Source: Rhyacichthys aspro (taxonomy: Eukaryota > Chordata > Actinopteri > Gobiiformes > Rhyacichthyidae). Taken from it: 64,000 nucleotides of DNA. The notes below the pieces were generated by a model, which was not told the DNA's origin, ran no database searches, and saw only the letters and a program-made list of their open reading frames with translations. Of the stretch, positions 54,463 to 64,000 are shown piece by piece. A program made the translations under genes and the position numbers. Numbering within the stretch: position 1 is the first letter of the stretch; each line of letters begins with the position of its first letter. Location of the stretch: contig CM072161.1 in the NCBI GenBank assembly GCA_036850595.1, forward strand, positions 2,408,801 to 2,472,800, written 5' to 3'.

Positions 54463-57400
54463 GTACGGCCTGTTGCTGCTTGTGGAAAAATGTCCCCATC
54501 TCTGCTGTTTGTTATACTTCTTCTTTGTTCAAACTTCTGCATTTATCTCTCAACACAGCACTGGCATCATGTCAGAAGTCTGTGCTGTTAAATTCATCTT
54601 TGTCACTGATGGATGTTAGTACAAAGTGAACAGAAGCGCGTGTATGAATTTGTGTTTTCATTGGGTTGGTTAATAGCTGGATTGGGGGGGGTTGGTGTTA
54701 GCAGAAAATCTTTCAAACATCGGTGCAAACTGAGCTGTCTTTATGTTTGGCACTTCATCTGTGTACTTTTCAGAGAGATTATCTTTTCTAAAAAAGGAAA
54801 AACAGACTGACAGTTCAGATGGTCTGTTACATAGAACCATCTGGAGACTTCCACAGAAAATGTTTGCAAAGGCAGGTACTTCAGATGAATTATAGTAAAA
54901 AGGTGATTAGATGGAACACCTGCTGTAACCAATCCAGTCCAATCAGAGCAACGTGATTTAGTTTGTTTTGAAAATCCCACTTCATTGTCGAACCTTAAAG
55001 ATGCCTAGAACTGTCAGTACTGCCGCAGCATTGGTCTGAACATGCAGTGGGTTAAATGAAATTGCTTTGCCCACAGCAGTAAAACATGGAATTTAGTGAG
55101 TTTGTTAACTGAAAAATCTCACAGAATCCAGCTGCTGCACAGAGTAATTATGTCTCTGCTCCAAAAAAAATGGCTTCTGTCCCATAAATGTATATACCCT
55201 GCAAGCATTCATTAACATTTTAGGAACTTTAGCCGTAAAAGAGTAGTAGAATATGTATAGCAAAAGTGTACTTATTTGGACAAATGCATTTGGACATACT
55301 GGCTGCTGTCCTTCTGAGAGGACATAGTGGAATGTCTTTGGTGGGTGCACAGACGTGCTAATGTATTGTTTTTTCGGGTGTACTCACACCAGGTAAACTG
55401 TTCCGTGCCCAGGCCTGGAACCCCCCTAAAGTCTGGTTCCTTTGGCTGATGTGAGTGCTCCCATTTGTGCCTGATGAGTGAGCAAAACACTTCCAGGGTC
55501 CAGCACAGTTAAAATGGCCCTGATGTGACTGACACTAGTATCTGGAGACATGAATGTGTTGTTCTGTATATGGTTGAGGAGTAAGATGCTATATTAAAGG
55601 CCCAAAGTTGCTGGGATGGGCTCAAGCCAACCGTGACCCCCAACGAGACTAAGTGATAGAATGAATATTCTGACCCTTTGATGGATAAACCCAGAGTGTA
55701 CATTGACAAATTATTGTCCTCAACTGTGGTAAACTTTATGGTTGTTTTAATAAAAAGAAATAATTAATTGTAAAAGTTACTGTATAGTATTAAAAATAGA
55801 TATACAATATTGAGAAAAAAAAATAAAATACACAAACAACTTTTGTACACACTATGTTTTCTCAGGCAAACAAATCCTGCATCTGGATAAAAGATTTGAA
55901 TTTCATGGGGAGTAAGTCGTGTTTCCAACTCCTATTTTCATTTTTAATGTTTGTTTTGACTAATATACTTACATATTTGCCTAATAAACTTTTCAGGAGC
56001 CACAAGCACCCAGTGAGGAGTCTGACAGTATCCACTCCTCCTCTTCCTCCCAGGACTCAATTTCTCACAGAAGGTACCTTTCCTGTTTGCATCATCATGG
56101 AAACTTTTACTCTAAAACAACTCATAGTATTGACTGTTTGACCTCCGACATTTGACGCAAAAAAAACCCCACTTGAAATTGTAGTTTCTGTGTCCCATTA
56201 GAAACACTTGAAAAGCCATCACATTGACTGATGCACTCATAACCTGTTAATTCACATTTATGCATTTACATATGCCGTTCACAAGTTGCTTTCATATAAA
56301 AAAACAGAGACAGAATTACTCTACAACAAAAACAGCTCTACTTCCACAGATTTATGATGATAGAGTGTGTGCATGTGTATAACTTGTGTTCTATTGTATT
56401 CATTGGACAGAGGGTCTTAATCTTCAACCGCATATCATCCACCAGTGGTCATTGGTGATGTGCTGTAGAAGTGTACAGAAAGCCAAAACACACTGATCGA
56501 TACCTTCTGTTCGACTCCAACCATCCACTTCAGCACCAAGCAGGGGCAATCAGGACTCTTCAGCACAGAGCCCAGGAAGTGCCCACAAGCTCAGAAGCCC
56601 TGAGAGCCTGTGGATACCACCACCACAAACAGAGCAATGTGCTCTATGCTGTTCAGTGCAATGAAAAAAGCAGTGATTTGTGTATATGAGAAACATGTCA
56701 GCCTCTTCACAAAAGGATGGCATTAACACCTGCAGGGAGTAGTTATGCTAATGGTCCTCAGAAGCATAAGGACTGCCCCACCAGCACTCTTACTGGCCAT
56801 TCACCTTTCATATCCTCTTATAGAACTCAGAAAAGTCCCTTGGAAGTGGGATGAAATGTCTTCACTTTTAAACCTACATCCAGAGGCCTTTTTTGAAACC
56901 TTCATCTTGAATGGGTCCTGGATGTCTGAGAAGCTCTACAGACAATCTGGAAAGAGCAGTATTGAATCAACTAAACAAAAAAGGACTTTAAAAAAACAAA
57001 CAAAAAGCTTTCAGTCTTTTTTCAAAAGACTCAAAGAAATGTGACCCAATGCCCTGCTCTGTTTTATTTTCACTTTAGTCATTAAAAAAAAAAAAAAAAA
57101 AGAGCAGCGCAATGGGTCACATTTCTTTGAGTCTTTTTAATCTTTTATGGATCCTCCCAAAAACCTTTACATCTGTTAAACTGCCCTTCGTATTTCATCA
57201 TATTATATTTGTAGCTCACAGTCAATGACCTATGAACCTATTGTCATTTTGTCTTTCCAGAGTGCCAGAGCTATGAAAACCTGGCTGATGGAGTAGACTA
57301 CGTGGAGCCGGACCAAAACCTGACTGATGGAGTGGACTACGAGGAGCCGGACCAAAACCTGAAAGATGGAGTGGACTACGTGGAGCCGGACCCAAACCTG

Positions 57401-57820
57401 ACTGATGGAGTGGACTACATAGAGCCGGACCCAAACCTGACTGATGGAGTGGACTACATAGAGCCGGACCCAAACCTGACTGATGGAGTGGACTACATAG
57501 AGCCGGACCCAAACCTGGCTGATGGAGTGGACTACGTGGAGCCGGACCCAAACCTGACTGATGGAGTGGACTACGTGGAGCTGGACTCAAACCTGACTGA
57601 CGAACCGGACTATGAGGATCCAGATCTAAATGTTGGTCATGATTTTGAACAGGACAGATTTGGGCAGAATGCTCCCGAGCAGCCTATGTATTTGAAGGTG
57701 CAGTGTGAACAGAAGGCTTTCACACCTTCACTGTGCAAGGATCCAGTGGACACGTCCTCCAATGAGGACTACGACGACATCGGAGACGAGGATGAGGAGG
57801 ACTACGACGATGTGATATAA
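54351..57820 (+). CDS. scimp: SCIMP-like transmembrane adaptor with amplified tyrosine repeats, four coding exons
   Basis: Exons 54351-54462, 55866-55911, 55997-56073 and 57261-57820 join in phase to 264 aa. The protein has a very short N-terminus, a single hydrophobic helix (about 8-30), Cys33 just inside, a PPLPPR SH3 ligand (67-72), YENL at 83, nine tandem 13-residue repeats with one tyrosine each (88-204), YLKV, and an acidic end with EDYDDIG and EDYDDVI. Human SCIMP (145 aa) shares the layout: helix, YENV, PPLPPR, YIEPEDDYDD. In mammals it links MHC class II and Toll-like receptor signalling to Lyn (SH3), Grb2, Csk and SLP-65/76. The divergent position next to rabep1 matches human synteny. 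The order of YEN and PPLPPR is swapped relative to human. Further upstream codons cannot be excluded because the exon is open back to its acceptor at 54335. Confidence 0.83.
55866..55911 (+). CDS. scimp: scimp juxtamembrane mini-exon
   Basis: This 46-base exon follows acceptor TTTTCTCAG, encodes KQILHLDKRFEFHG and ends GGGGA|GTAAGT in phase 2. It is supported by the phase fit on both sides. Confidence 0.75.
55997..56073 (+). CDS. scimp: scimp exon with SH3-binding PPLPPR
   Basis: It encodes SHKHPVRSLTVSTPPLPPRT and QFLTE between acceptor CTTTTCAG and donor GAAG|GTACCT, phase 1. PPLPPR is the same hexapeptide as the Lyn SH3 ligand of human SCIMP. Confidence 0.85.
56465..56695 (+). mobile_element. 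Penelope-like retroelement fragment (RT end and GIY-YIG start) in scimp intron 3
   Basis: The frame reads VYRKPKHTDRYLLFDSNHPL, QHQAGAIRTLQHRAQEVP and, after an internal deletion, HKQSNVLYAVQCNEKSSDLC. These match the end of the reverse transcriptase and the beginning of the GIY-YIG endonuclease of Penelope-like elements. A start and the catalytic domains are missing. Confidence 0.75.
56710..56960 (+). repeat. Penelope-associated tail repeat
   Basis: It follows the Penelope fragment directly and includes GATGAAATGTCTTCACTTTT and CAGAGGCCTTTTTTGAAACC. The reverse complement of 56845-56945 matches the hairpin-forming repeat at 20195-20291, showing that both derive from one family. Confidence 0.65.
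57024..57137. repeat. Hairpin with 37-bp arms
   Basis: The arm AAAAGACTCAAAGAAATGTG (57024 onward, to 57060) is mirrored at 57101-57137 with two mismatches. The 40-base loop contains an A-run. It is probably the terminal structure of the neighbouring Penelope-like insertion. Confidence 0.85.
57261..57820 (+). CDS. scimp: scimp last exon: tyrosine-repeat domain and stop
   Basis: After acceptor GTCTTTCCAG the frame encodes CQSYENLA, nine tandem repeats, a spacer with QPMYLKVQ, and the acidic tail ending EDEEDYDDVI before TAA. It is one long exon of 560 bases. Confidence 0.87.
57287..57637 (+). repeat. 39-bp coding minisatellite inside scimp
   Basis: Eight full copies and one diverged ninth copy of a 39-bp unit encode DGVDYVEPDPNLT with variants DYIEP, DYEEP, VELDS and the last DEPDYEDPDLNVG. 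Three central copies (4 to 6) are nearly identical at the DNA level, suggesting recent expansion or gene conversion. Confidence 0.95.
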
Positions 57821-58129
57821 GAGCAAGGATCTAAAATAATACGTAAGACTCTATAACATTGGCAAGAAAGAAGCAGGACTGGATGTAAATGTTTGGCTCT
57901 CCAAGTACCATTATGTTAAGCTGAGAGACATATTTTCAATCTTCTAACCCGGGATGCCTTTTATAATGTGCATTCTTTAGCTTTATAGGATTTATGTGAG
58001 CTCTTCTGCCCTCCAGAGGGTACTATCTGTAGTAACAGTGAAACTGAAAAAAAAAGGCTTGACAGTTTATAAGTCATCCTACTAAATGTGTACATTTGTG
58101 CTGATGTATTTTTGTAATACCTACTCAGA

Positions 58130-58135
58130 AATAAA
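58130..58135 (+). terminator. Polyadenylation signal AATAAA, probable scimp 3' end
   Basis: It is the first canonical signal after the scimp stop codon, about 310 bases downstream. Confidence 0.5.
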
Positions 58136-58224
58136 ATTTCATGGATTAAAATCATACCTGTTGATTTGACCCTTGACCATGAAAAGTATGGCACTTCCTT
58201 AAGAATACACATATATAGAGTAAT

Positions 58225-58450
58225 ACCTCAGTTGGTGGCTTAGGAGGAAAAGAGAATTTGCTTAATAATTCAAAGGTTGGCAGGTCAATTCTCACTCCAG
58301 TTGTTCAGGTGTCCTTGGGGAAATCGTTTAACCCTTGCCATCAGTGACACAGATATGAATGTGTAAGCACTTGTGTGTATGAATGAGTGCTTGATGTAAA
58401 CTACTATGGAAGCCTATTAAGGTAAAACAAAAAAAGTGTTATGTAAATGC
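58225..58450 (+). repeat. tRNA-derived SINE copy
   Basis: The head reads CTCAGTTGGTGGCTTAGGAG, and the body has GGTGTCCTTGGGGAAATC and CAGTGACACAGATATGAATG, typical of fish SINEs that end near GATGTAAA. Diverged but nearly full-length. Confidence 0.65.
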
Positions 58451-59273
58451 AGCCATTTCAAAATCATAGAAAGGATGGCCACATGAAATAACAGATAGCT
58501 TAGTTATGTCCCATTTAAGACAAAGTAGAGTTTTGCAGTTAAAAATACAGAGACTACTCTACAGACTTACCTAAAGCTACTAAAGCCACAGTAACTGTGT
58601 TCAAAAATGTGAAAACATTTCAAACTGAAGTTCCTGCACTTTTCCTGCAAATGGGAAAAAAATGATTCATAAAACTTGATGATACAAATCTGGGTTTTAA
58701 TCTCAACTCAGTTTGTACAGCTGGGTGCAGAATCTGCAGGCTTTGACTAACTCCAGACATCACCAAAAGGGCAAACCCGAATGGGTAAGAACTGGAGACT
58801 TTTCTATTCAGAAAGTCTTTTATGTGTTGACTGTTTTTAGTATATTGTAGTTTTACTTATTTTTAGCTCTTATCCTAGTTTTACTTTGTAGCACTGAGAT
58901 TCTCTGGAATGAAAAGTGATTTATAAATAAAAATCTATGATTATTATTATTGTTATCATTATCATCATTATTATTAGTATAAGAATGTCACATAAAATGT
59001 AATGCTTTTTTGTTATCACACCTCCATTTAGTTTTACTGATTTTTGTTTACACAATAAACATCAGCCTTTTTACTGTGTGTGATGGAAAATACTTGTACA
59101 ATGCAGCCTAATCATAAACCATACTTTTCTGAGGAAATTGTTCCTCAACCCTTGTTTAAATATGTTGATTTGACAGGTGAAAGAGAGAGTTATGGTCTAA
59201 TGTATGATATGGAGTTACAGGTTTGTTGAGGAGCACAGATACTGTGTGCACTCTGCCAGAGGAGAGGGGGACA

Positions 59274-59712
59274 GAGGGACAAACGTTTCCCCCGTAGGAA
59301 AGTGGTACAGAGGAACAACAGTATCTCCTGGAGGAGAGTGGGACAGAGGGACAACAGTATCTCCTGGAGGAGAGTGGGACAGAGGGACAACAGTATCTCC
59401 TGGAGGAGAGTGGGACAGAGGGACAACAGTATCTCCTGGAGGAGAGTGGGACAGAGGGACAACAGTATCTCCTGGAGGAGAGTGGGACAGAGGGACAACA
59501 GTATCTCCTGGAGGAGAGTGGGACAGAGGGACAACAGTATCTCCTGGAGGAGAGTGGGACAGAGGGACAACAGTATCTCCTGGAGGAGAGTGGGACAGAG
59601 GGACAACAGTATCTCCTGGAGGAGAGTGGGACAGAGGGACAACAGTATCTCCTGGAGAAGAGTGGGACAGAGGGACAACAGTATCTCCTGGAGAAGAGGA
59701 CAGAGGGACAGC
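59274..59712. repeat. 36-bp minisatellite, about 12 copies
   Basis: The unit is ACAACAGTATCTCCTGGAGG followed by AGAGTGGGACAGAGGG. Nine copies encode the same dodecapeptide in the plus frame and flanking copies are diverged (first GTNVSPVGKWYR; last two with GAAGAG). Because 36 is divisible by three and the unit lacks stops, frames on both strands stay open; the long open frames here are periodic artefacts, not genes. Confidence 0.95.
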
Positions 59713-59904
59713 AAGTCAGTAGAAATGAACTAATTAAACCTTTACCAATATTGTAAACACATTGTAATAATAGAGAGAAGACAGACAGAGCCAGATGATC
59801 AGAAGCTCAGTGTGAAAAAAACAAAAACAAAACGTTCAGTGTGTCATACTGCTCTCAGCCTGTAGGACTAGAGCAGTTTAGCTTATCTACATGTCCTGAC
59901 TATA

Positions 59905-60165
59905 AGCCCTATCAAAGCACTTGCACTTATACAGGGCAGGGTCACGGCCTATCAAAGAAGAAAGTCTTAAGTCTAACCTTAAATGTGATGGAAGACTGTG
60001 CCTTTTTAACGTGAGCTGGGAGCTTATTCCATAAAACAGAAGCTTGGTAACTGAAGGCTCTACCTCCCATTGTACTTTTGGAAACTCTAGGAATGACTAG
60101 TAACCTAGTAACTATGACTCTGTGAGAAAGGATGGCGCCTTACCACTGAGGTAATGAAGATAAAC
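59905..60165 (+). repeat. Teleost interspersed repeat
   Basis: AGAAAGTCTTAAGTCTAACC, GAGCTGGGAGCTTATTCCAT and TTTTGGAAACTCTAGGAATG are phrases of a repeat common in fish genomes. It is noncoding. Confidence 0.6.
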
Positions 60166-60169
60166 ATGA

Positions 60170-61944
60170 ACATAAAAAAACAATTATTGTGTTATTTTGA
60201 TTAGTAGAGGATAAGTAGATTGAAATTGTTATTAAATAATTAGTATATTGTTTTGGGAAAAAATATTATTTTTATGGGCTTATCTGAAATCTGCACAGCT
60301 CTTGACCAAAAACAAAAAGTTGACTAAATCTTACCCAATTTTATCTTTTTAGTTTATTTTTAATTTCGTATTTTAAGCTGACTGAACTGAAGCCATATCC
60401 ATGAATTTTATGTCAGCATGTCCTTAGCATATTATTTCTATTGCAATACAAGAAAAACTCTATAAGACACTTTTCCCACAAAAGCGCTGTCTGATGAAAG
60501 GCTCATTTATGCAAAAATTCATACCATGTGATCCTCATTTGATTGAAAGTGTCAAATTCTTTCTGCATTCTGGTGACTTGTGCTCCACTGACTCTCACTG
60601 TTTGAAAAGGGACAGAGATCAGTCAAAGTCGAAGTGTTTGTTAGTTTTACATGAGCTGACTGTCTGGAGCCACTGTTCGGTTCATATGTCAGACTTCAGT
60701 TTGATTCACTCACTTCACCAGAGGCTCTTGGGTTTGTCTCTAAAACCAAGGTTTATGTGTCTGACCACATTCTGGCAGCTACCTCAGTCCACAGCAGCAA
60801 CAGTGACTGGGACTGTCACTGCCAAACCAACAAGCCAGTTCCACTGTGCCGAGAAGAGTGGTGTCATGAATGATATCTCTTAAGAAAGAAAAAGGAAAAA
60901 TGTCCAAACAGACTGACTGTACATTCTTAAAACAGAGAATGTTTATGATAATTCCAGTGCTTTTCTTTGAAATAGTGTGAACTCTTCCCTCTGAGTAAAG
61001 ACACTTTATGTCAGTACAGAAGTGCACTGGTCTTTCATTTGTTGCCTCAGGCGCCCCCTGCTGGCTATGAGCCCCTGAACATCTGCCATGAGCCTCAGTC
61101 ATACTCACTACAAATGTTAGGCAATGGTTAATTCCGTAGAATTCCTTCTCATTGTGTGATGATGAAAACTGCAACCATCACCCAATGAATGAATGTCATC
61201 TGACCTTCATCTTTCTGCTTTTAACTCAAAAATACATAAAACTAATTAAATTTGCAAAATACTAAGAAAACTCTAATAAACTGAGGTTTAGCGCTTACCT
61301 TAAACTTCTAGCTCTGATTCCGTTTTAGACTGGTGTGATCCTGCAGTTATCTTGCCCTCATTGAAAATTGTGTCAATACATTTCCATCTATTAAATCCTT
61401 CATAGTAAAGCCAAATACTAGACAAAAACCACATGCAAACCTCGAGAAGTGGGGAGAACCATAAATAGCATTGTGACACATGTGACAAACATATGCTTTG
61501 TACACAACACATTATAAACAAATAAACTTATGTTTTATTTGGAAAGTAAAATATGATCATATTTTGTATTTATAATATTACCAATAATCTGCTCAAAGCC
61601 ATGCTTTCATTAGCACAAAACGAAAAGGTTCAAAGACTATAGCATCAAACATCTGCACTAAAATTTTCCTACAGGATCATAACATCTGTAAGAAAAGATA
61701 CAGCTGGAATCTATATAACGGAGTGTACGCACAAGGAAATAACCCAGCTGGTTTAATAAAGTCCCTTTTCGATAGAGTATGGTTTAATTTGAAAGCGCCT
61801 AAGCGGAAGTGCCATGTGCAGTGCTCGTGTGTTGACGCTGCACGCTGCTGTGGGCTCCTCTGTCCAGACCGCATTCCGATGTGAAGAGATGTGAGAGCTG
61901 TGCGGACGCTCTGCTCGTGAACCGCCTCATTTCGGAGGAGTACA
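60170..61944. other. Spacer upstream of the vps37-family gene
   Basis: No exon is supported. A 129-codon plus-strand frame at 60494-60883 lacks any recognisable domain or splice context. The last 150 bases before 61945 are richer in CpG and probably contain the 5' UTR and promoter of the vps37 gene. Confidence 0.5.
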
Positions 61945-62067
61945 ATGTCCAGCGTTAAAGAGACGGCCTCGTGCCCTGACGGGTACAGGGCTCTGAGCAC
62001 CACGGAACTGAGGGAGCTTTTACAGAGCGACGACAAAATGGACCAAATCATTCGCCTCAATGAAAAG
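61945..62067 (+). CDS. vps37d: VPS37-family ESCRT-I subunit, first exon (gene continues past the window)
   Basis: The frame encodes MSSVKETASCPDGYRALSTT, ELRELLQSDDKMDQIIRLNE and K, ending AAAAG|GTTGGT in phase 0 after exactly 41 codons. The pattern L-S-T-x-x-L-R-x-L-L-Q-x-x-x-K-x-D-x-I-x-R-L matches the start of the VPS37 Mod(r) region and is closest, from memory, to VPS37D. In the family, VPS37 proteins join TSG101, VPS28 and MVB12 in ESCRT-I, which sorts ubiquitinated membrane cargo at endosomes. Start context is TACAATGT. The ATG is the first in a CpG-richer leader. No second exon is visible before 64000; VPS37B or C are less likely alternatives. Confidence 0.7.
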
Positions 62068-64000
62068 GTTGGTATCCTGTCTTTCCCAAAGAAGTGCCGT
62101 GAGGAATTCGCTCCATTAGCACCTCATGTGTGTCCTCCTGGGATTTTGTAGCAGTCGTTTCCTGTCGGTGTCTTTTTCTGTATGGCCAGTCTTGTGTTTT
62201 GCTCATATAATTTGGTGTTTTGTGTGAATGTAAATCCACTTTGCGAGGCTCATCGATTGTCTGCGTGGCTACGGCTCGGATTTCCCATTGCTTTTCTTAA
62301 ACCTCATTATGACAAAGCCTGCACCAAATGAGCATTCAGCAGTTAAACAAGAACAGAGGCTATGGCTATAGGCGCTATATGCTGCATTGACACGAGGGCT
62401 TCTTTTCCTCTCTCATTGGACAGGAAGCATGTCCTCGAGCCCCTGCACGCGCCGTTTGTGGTCTGAGTGACGCCGGACTGCCTTATAAACGTGCTACTAC
62501 GGTCTGTCCACTCACTCCACAACAGCCACAGCCGTGGGAAAGTGACACTCTCTCCCTCAACCACAGTCGTTTGGTGTTACTTTGGTCCACTTTTAAAATA
62601 CATGGATACAGTTTTTTGTTACAAATATGTTATCAATTATTTTACGAATGGGAAAAGTATCTAGTAGCCTTACTATGGCAAATAGGATAACTGTTGAGTC
62701 GTTACTTTTTGTTTATGAGAGGGGCGTTTATGATCTTCTAGCATTATTTTGGGGAACCTTTCCTATTTAGTGCTCTTTGACAATAGATTTCATGGTTAAA
62801 ACAGTTTTGCTTTAATACAAGAAATCTGTGGTAGACACAAAGGAAAAGCGCCAGAAAACTGATGCTGTTTTGAGGCACTCCATGTACTAAATGTGTTACT
62901 TTTTCTGTTAATGATAAACATTAACCGTACTGAGGTGTTGGTAATATGGATAATTCCTAAGGGACTTTTGTTACGCTTATTTAACCATAAGCTTGTGGCA
63001 TATAATGTGCTACAGCAGAAGGCAGTGATCAGCCTATAGTTATCCCTTTTGCCATATCCTCTTGTTTTGTCTTCACTTAATTGGAGCCCCACCCAGAGAA
63101 ACATCACTCTCACGACATTCTCTCGTTTGAAGCATGTAAGTAACAGTGTTCACCATCCTTAGAGGGCTAGATCTGCTGTAGCCTTAAACCAGTGTGTAGG
63201 AAAGTGAAATGCAAGGACCATTCATTGTGTTATTGTTGTGTTGTTGGTCCTTGTCAGTTGTTCTCATTGTTCGACCCCCCACTGTTCCTACACTGTTCCC
63301 TGATCCCTTTTTGAATCACCTGGCCCTCTAACACCTCTGTATGGAGTCATTATGGAAGTAGCCCCTACTCTTGATCAAGCCAATGGTCAGGGATCAATGG
63401 GAACATTGACAGTTGTCTCCTTCCTCCCTTTCATGTCATGTGAATGAATCTTGTACATTCTAGTATCCTATATGACCGCATCTCCACTGGAGCGGTGCGG
63501 GTCAGTTCTGGCAATTTTCCATCACCAAAAGGGTGTGGAAGTGTCCCCAAAAAGCAAGAAGCAAAAGTAAAACATTAAACAGAAATATTTATCAAATAAA
63601 TTCCACCTTGTTTTTGTAATAAACATCATATTCAAACTGAAAACATGATGAATATTTTCCTTTTTTCCAAAGATAAAGCAAGTGTTTATTAGCAACAGCC
63701 GTTTCTGAGGCTCATTATCATGGGATAACATTGATTTGAGGTTGAACTCAGAGTTTAAGGTCACCCGTAAATTTCAATTTGATGTACTGTGTTAGTATTA
63801 CCACATTTACCCTATTTTTAATAAAAGCAGAAAAGGCCGCTTTCCTGTTATTGGAGGTGGGGTTGGGGCAGAGATGGAAGAAAAGCTTGGGTAATACATC
63901 TTAAGCTTCTTTATTTGTCTCCCGTGGGAGAAATTTGTATTGGAACCGGGAGCTGCTCAAAATCAGAAGTACAAAAACAGTTAACAACAATACTCTTTAG
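62068..64000 (+). other. Intron 1 of the vps37-family gene
   Basis: I saw no exon with the expected continuation (a F-Q-x-L-Q-x-E-R-type heptad segment). Open frames here are short and unsupported. No clear mobile element was recognised. Confidence 0.5.

Noticed and set aside
57222..57590. Minus-strand 122-codon frame with HQSGLGPA repeats
   Set aside because: It is the antisense shadow of the scimp 39-bp repeat; the plus strand has supporting exon borders and motif matches.
59190..59733. Three open frames of 143-174 codons on both strands
   Set aside because: They are products of a stop-free 36-bp tandem unit; no splice signals or domains.
60494..60883. 129-codon plus-strand frame
   Set aside because: No recognisable domain, no signal peptide, no convincing splice or promoter context, ordinary amino-acid composition of random sequence.
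61677..62060. 127-codon minus-strand frame over the vps37 exon
   Set aside because: It is antisense to a well-matched vps37-type exon and has no family resemblance.
1..64000. CRISPR arrays, bacterial operons or phage genes
   Set aside because: The direct repeats seen are minisatellites or transposon parts without spacer structure, and all supported genes have spliceosomal introns.

Overview
The window looks like vertebrate nuclear DNA, most likely from a ray-finned (teleost) fish. Genes are split into many short exons with GT/AG borders, separated by AT-rich introns. The intergenic DNA carries teleost-type repeats: tRNA-derived SINE pieces, LINE reverse-transcriptase remnants, a Penelope-like fragment, Tc1-like and hAT-like non-autonomous elements and many minisatellites. 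There is no bacterial-type operon, CRISPR array or rRNA gene. Family assignments rest on protein motifs I recognise by eye; no database search was run.

Four genes could be assembled, and in the three that are complete all exon phases close. (1) mpzl1, minus strand, 27076 down to 17023, six coding exons, 265 aa: signal peptide, one V-type Ig domain, a transmembrane helix and two C-terminal ITIMs (VIYAQL and VVYADI). (2) rabep1 (rabaptin-5), minus strand, 49591 down to 31618, 18 coding exons, 854 aa: a long coiled-coil Rab4/Rab5 effector with the FGPLV GGA/AP-1 ear-binding motif. (3) A scimp-like transmembrane adaptor, plus strand, 54351 to 57820, four coding exons, 264 aa: single-pass helix, PPLPPR SH3 ligand, and a last exon with nine tandem 13-residue tyrosine repeats (mostly DGVDY[V/I]EPDPNLT) followed by an acidic EDYDD tail. 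(4) The first exon of a vps37-family gene (best match vps37d), plus strand, 61945 to 62067, which continues beyond the right edge.

Layout. 1-9500 is repeat-rich and holds only orphan exon-like pieces: a minus-strand signal-peptide exon at 3674-3757 and a plus-strand Ig-like fragment near 4882. 9500-17000 is probably 3' flank or 3' UTR of mpzl1, with one more orphan signal-peptide-like exon at 9522. 17-27 kb is mpzl1; 27-31.6 kb is a spacer; 31.6-49.6 kb is rabep1, whose introns contain several DNA transposons. 49.6-54 kb separates the divergent rabep1 and scimp genes and contains a roughly 1.6 kb imperfect palindrome. 54-58 kb is scimp, with Penelope-like debris in its last intron. 58-62 kb is spacer with a 36-bp minisatellite. 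62-64 kb is vps37 intron.

Biologically, the head-to-head scimp/rabep1 pair matches the arrangement I know from the human 17p13 region, which supports the scimp call. mpzl1 and scimp both encode membrane proteins that recruit SH2-domain partners; rabep1 and vps37 both act in endosomal traffic. The most distinctive coding feature is the amplified tyrosine motif in scimp.
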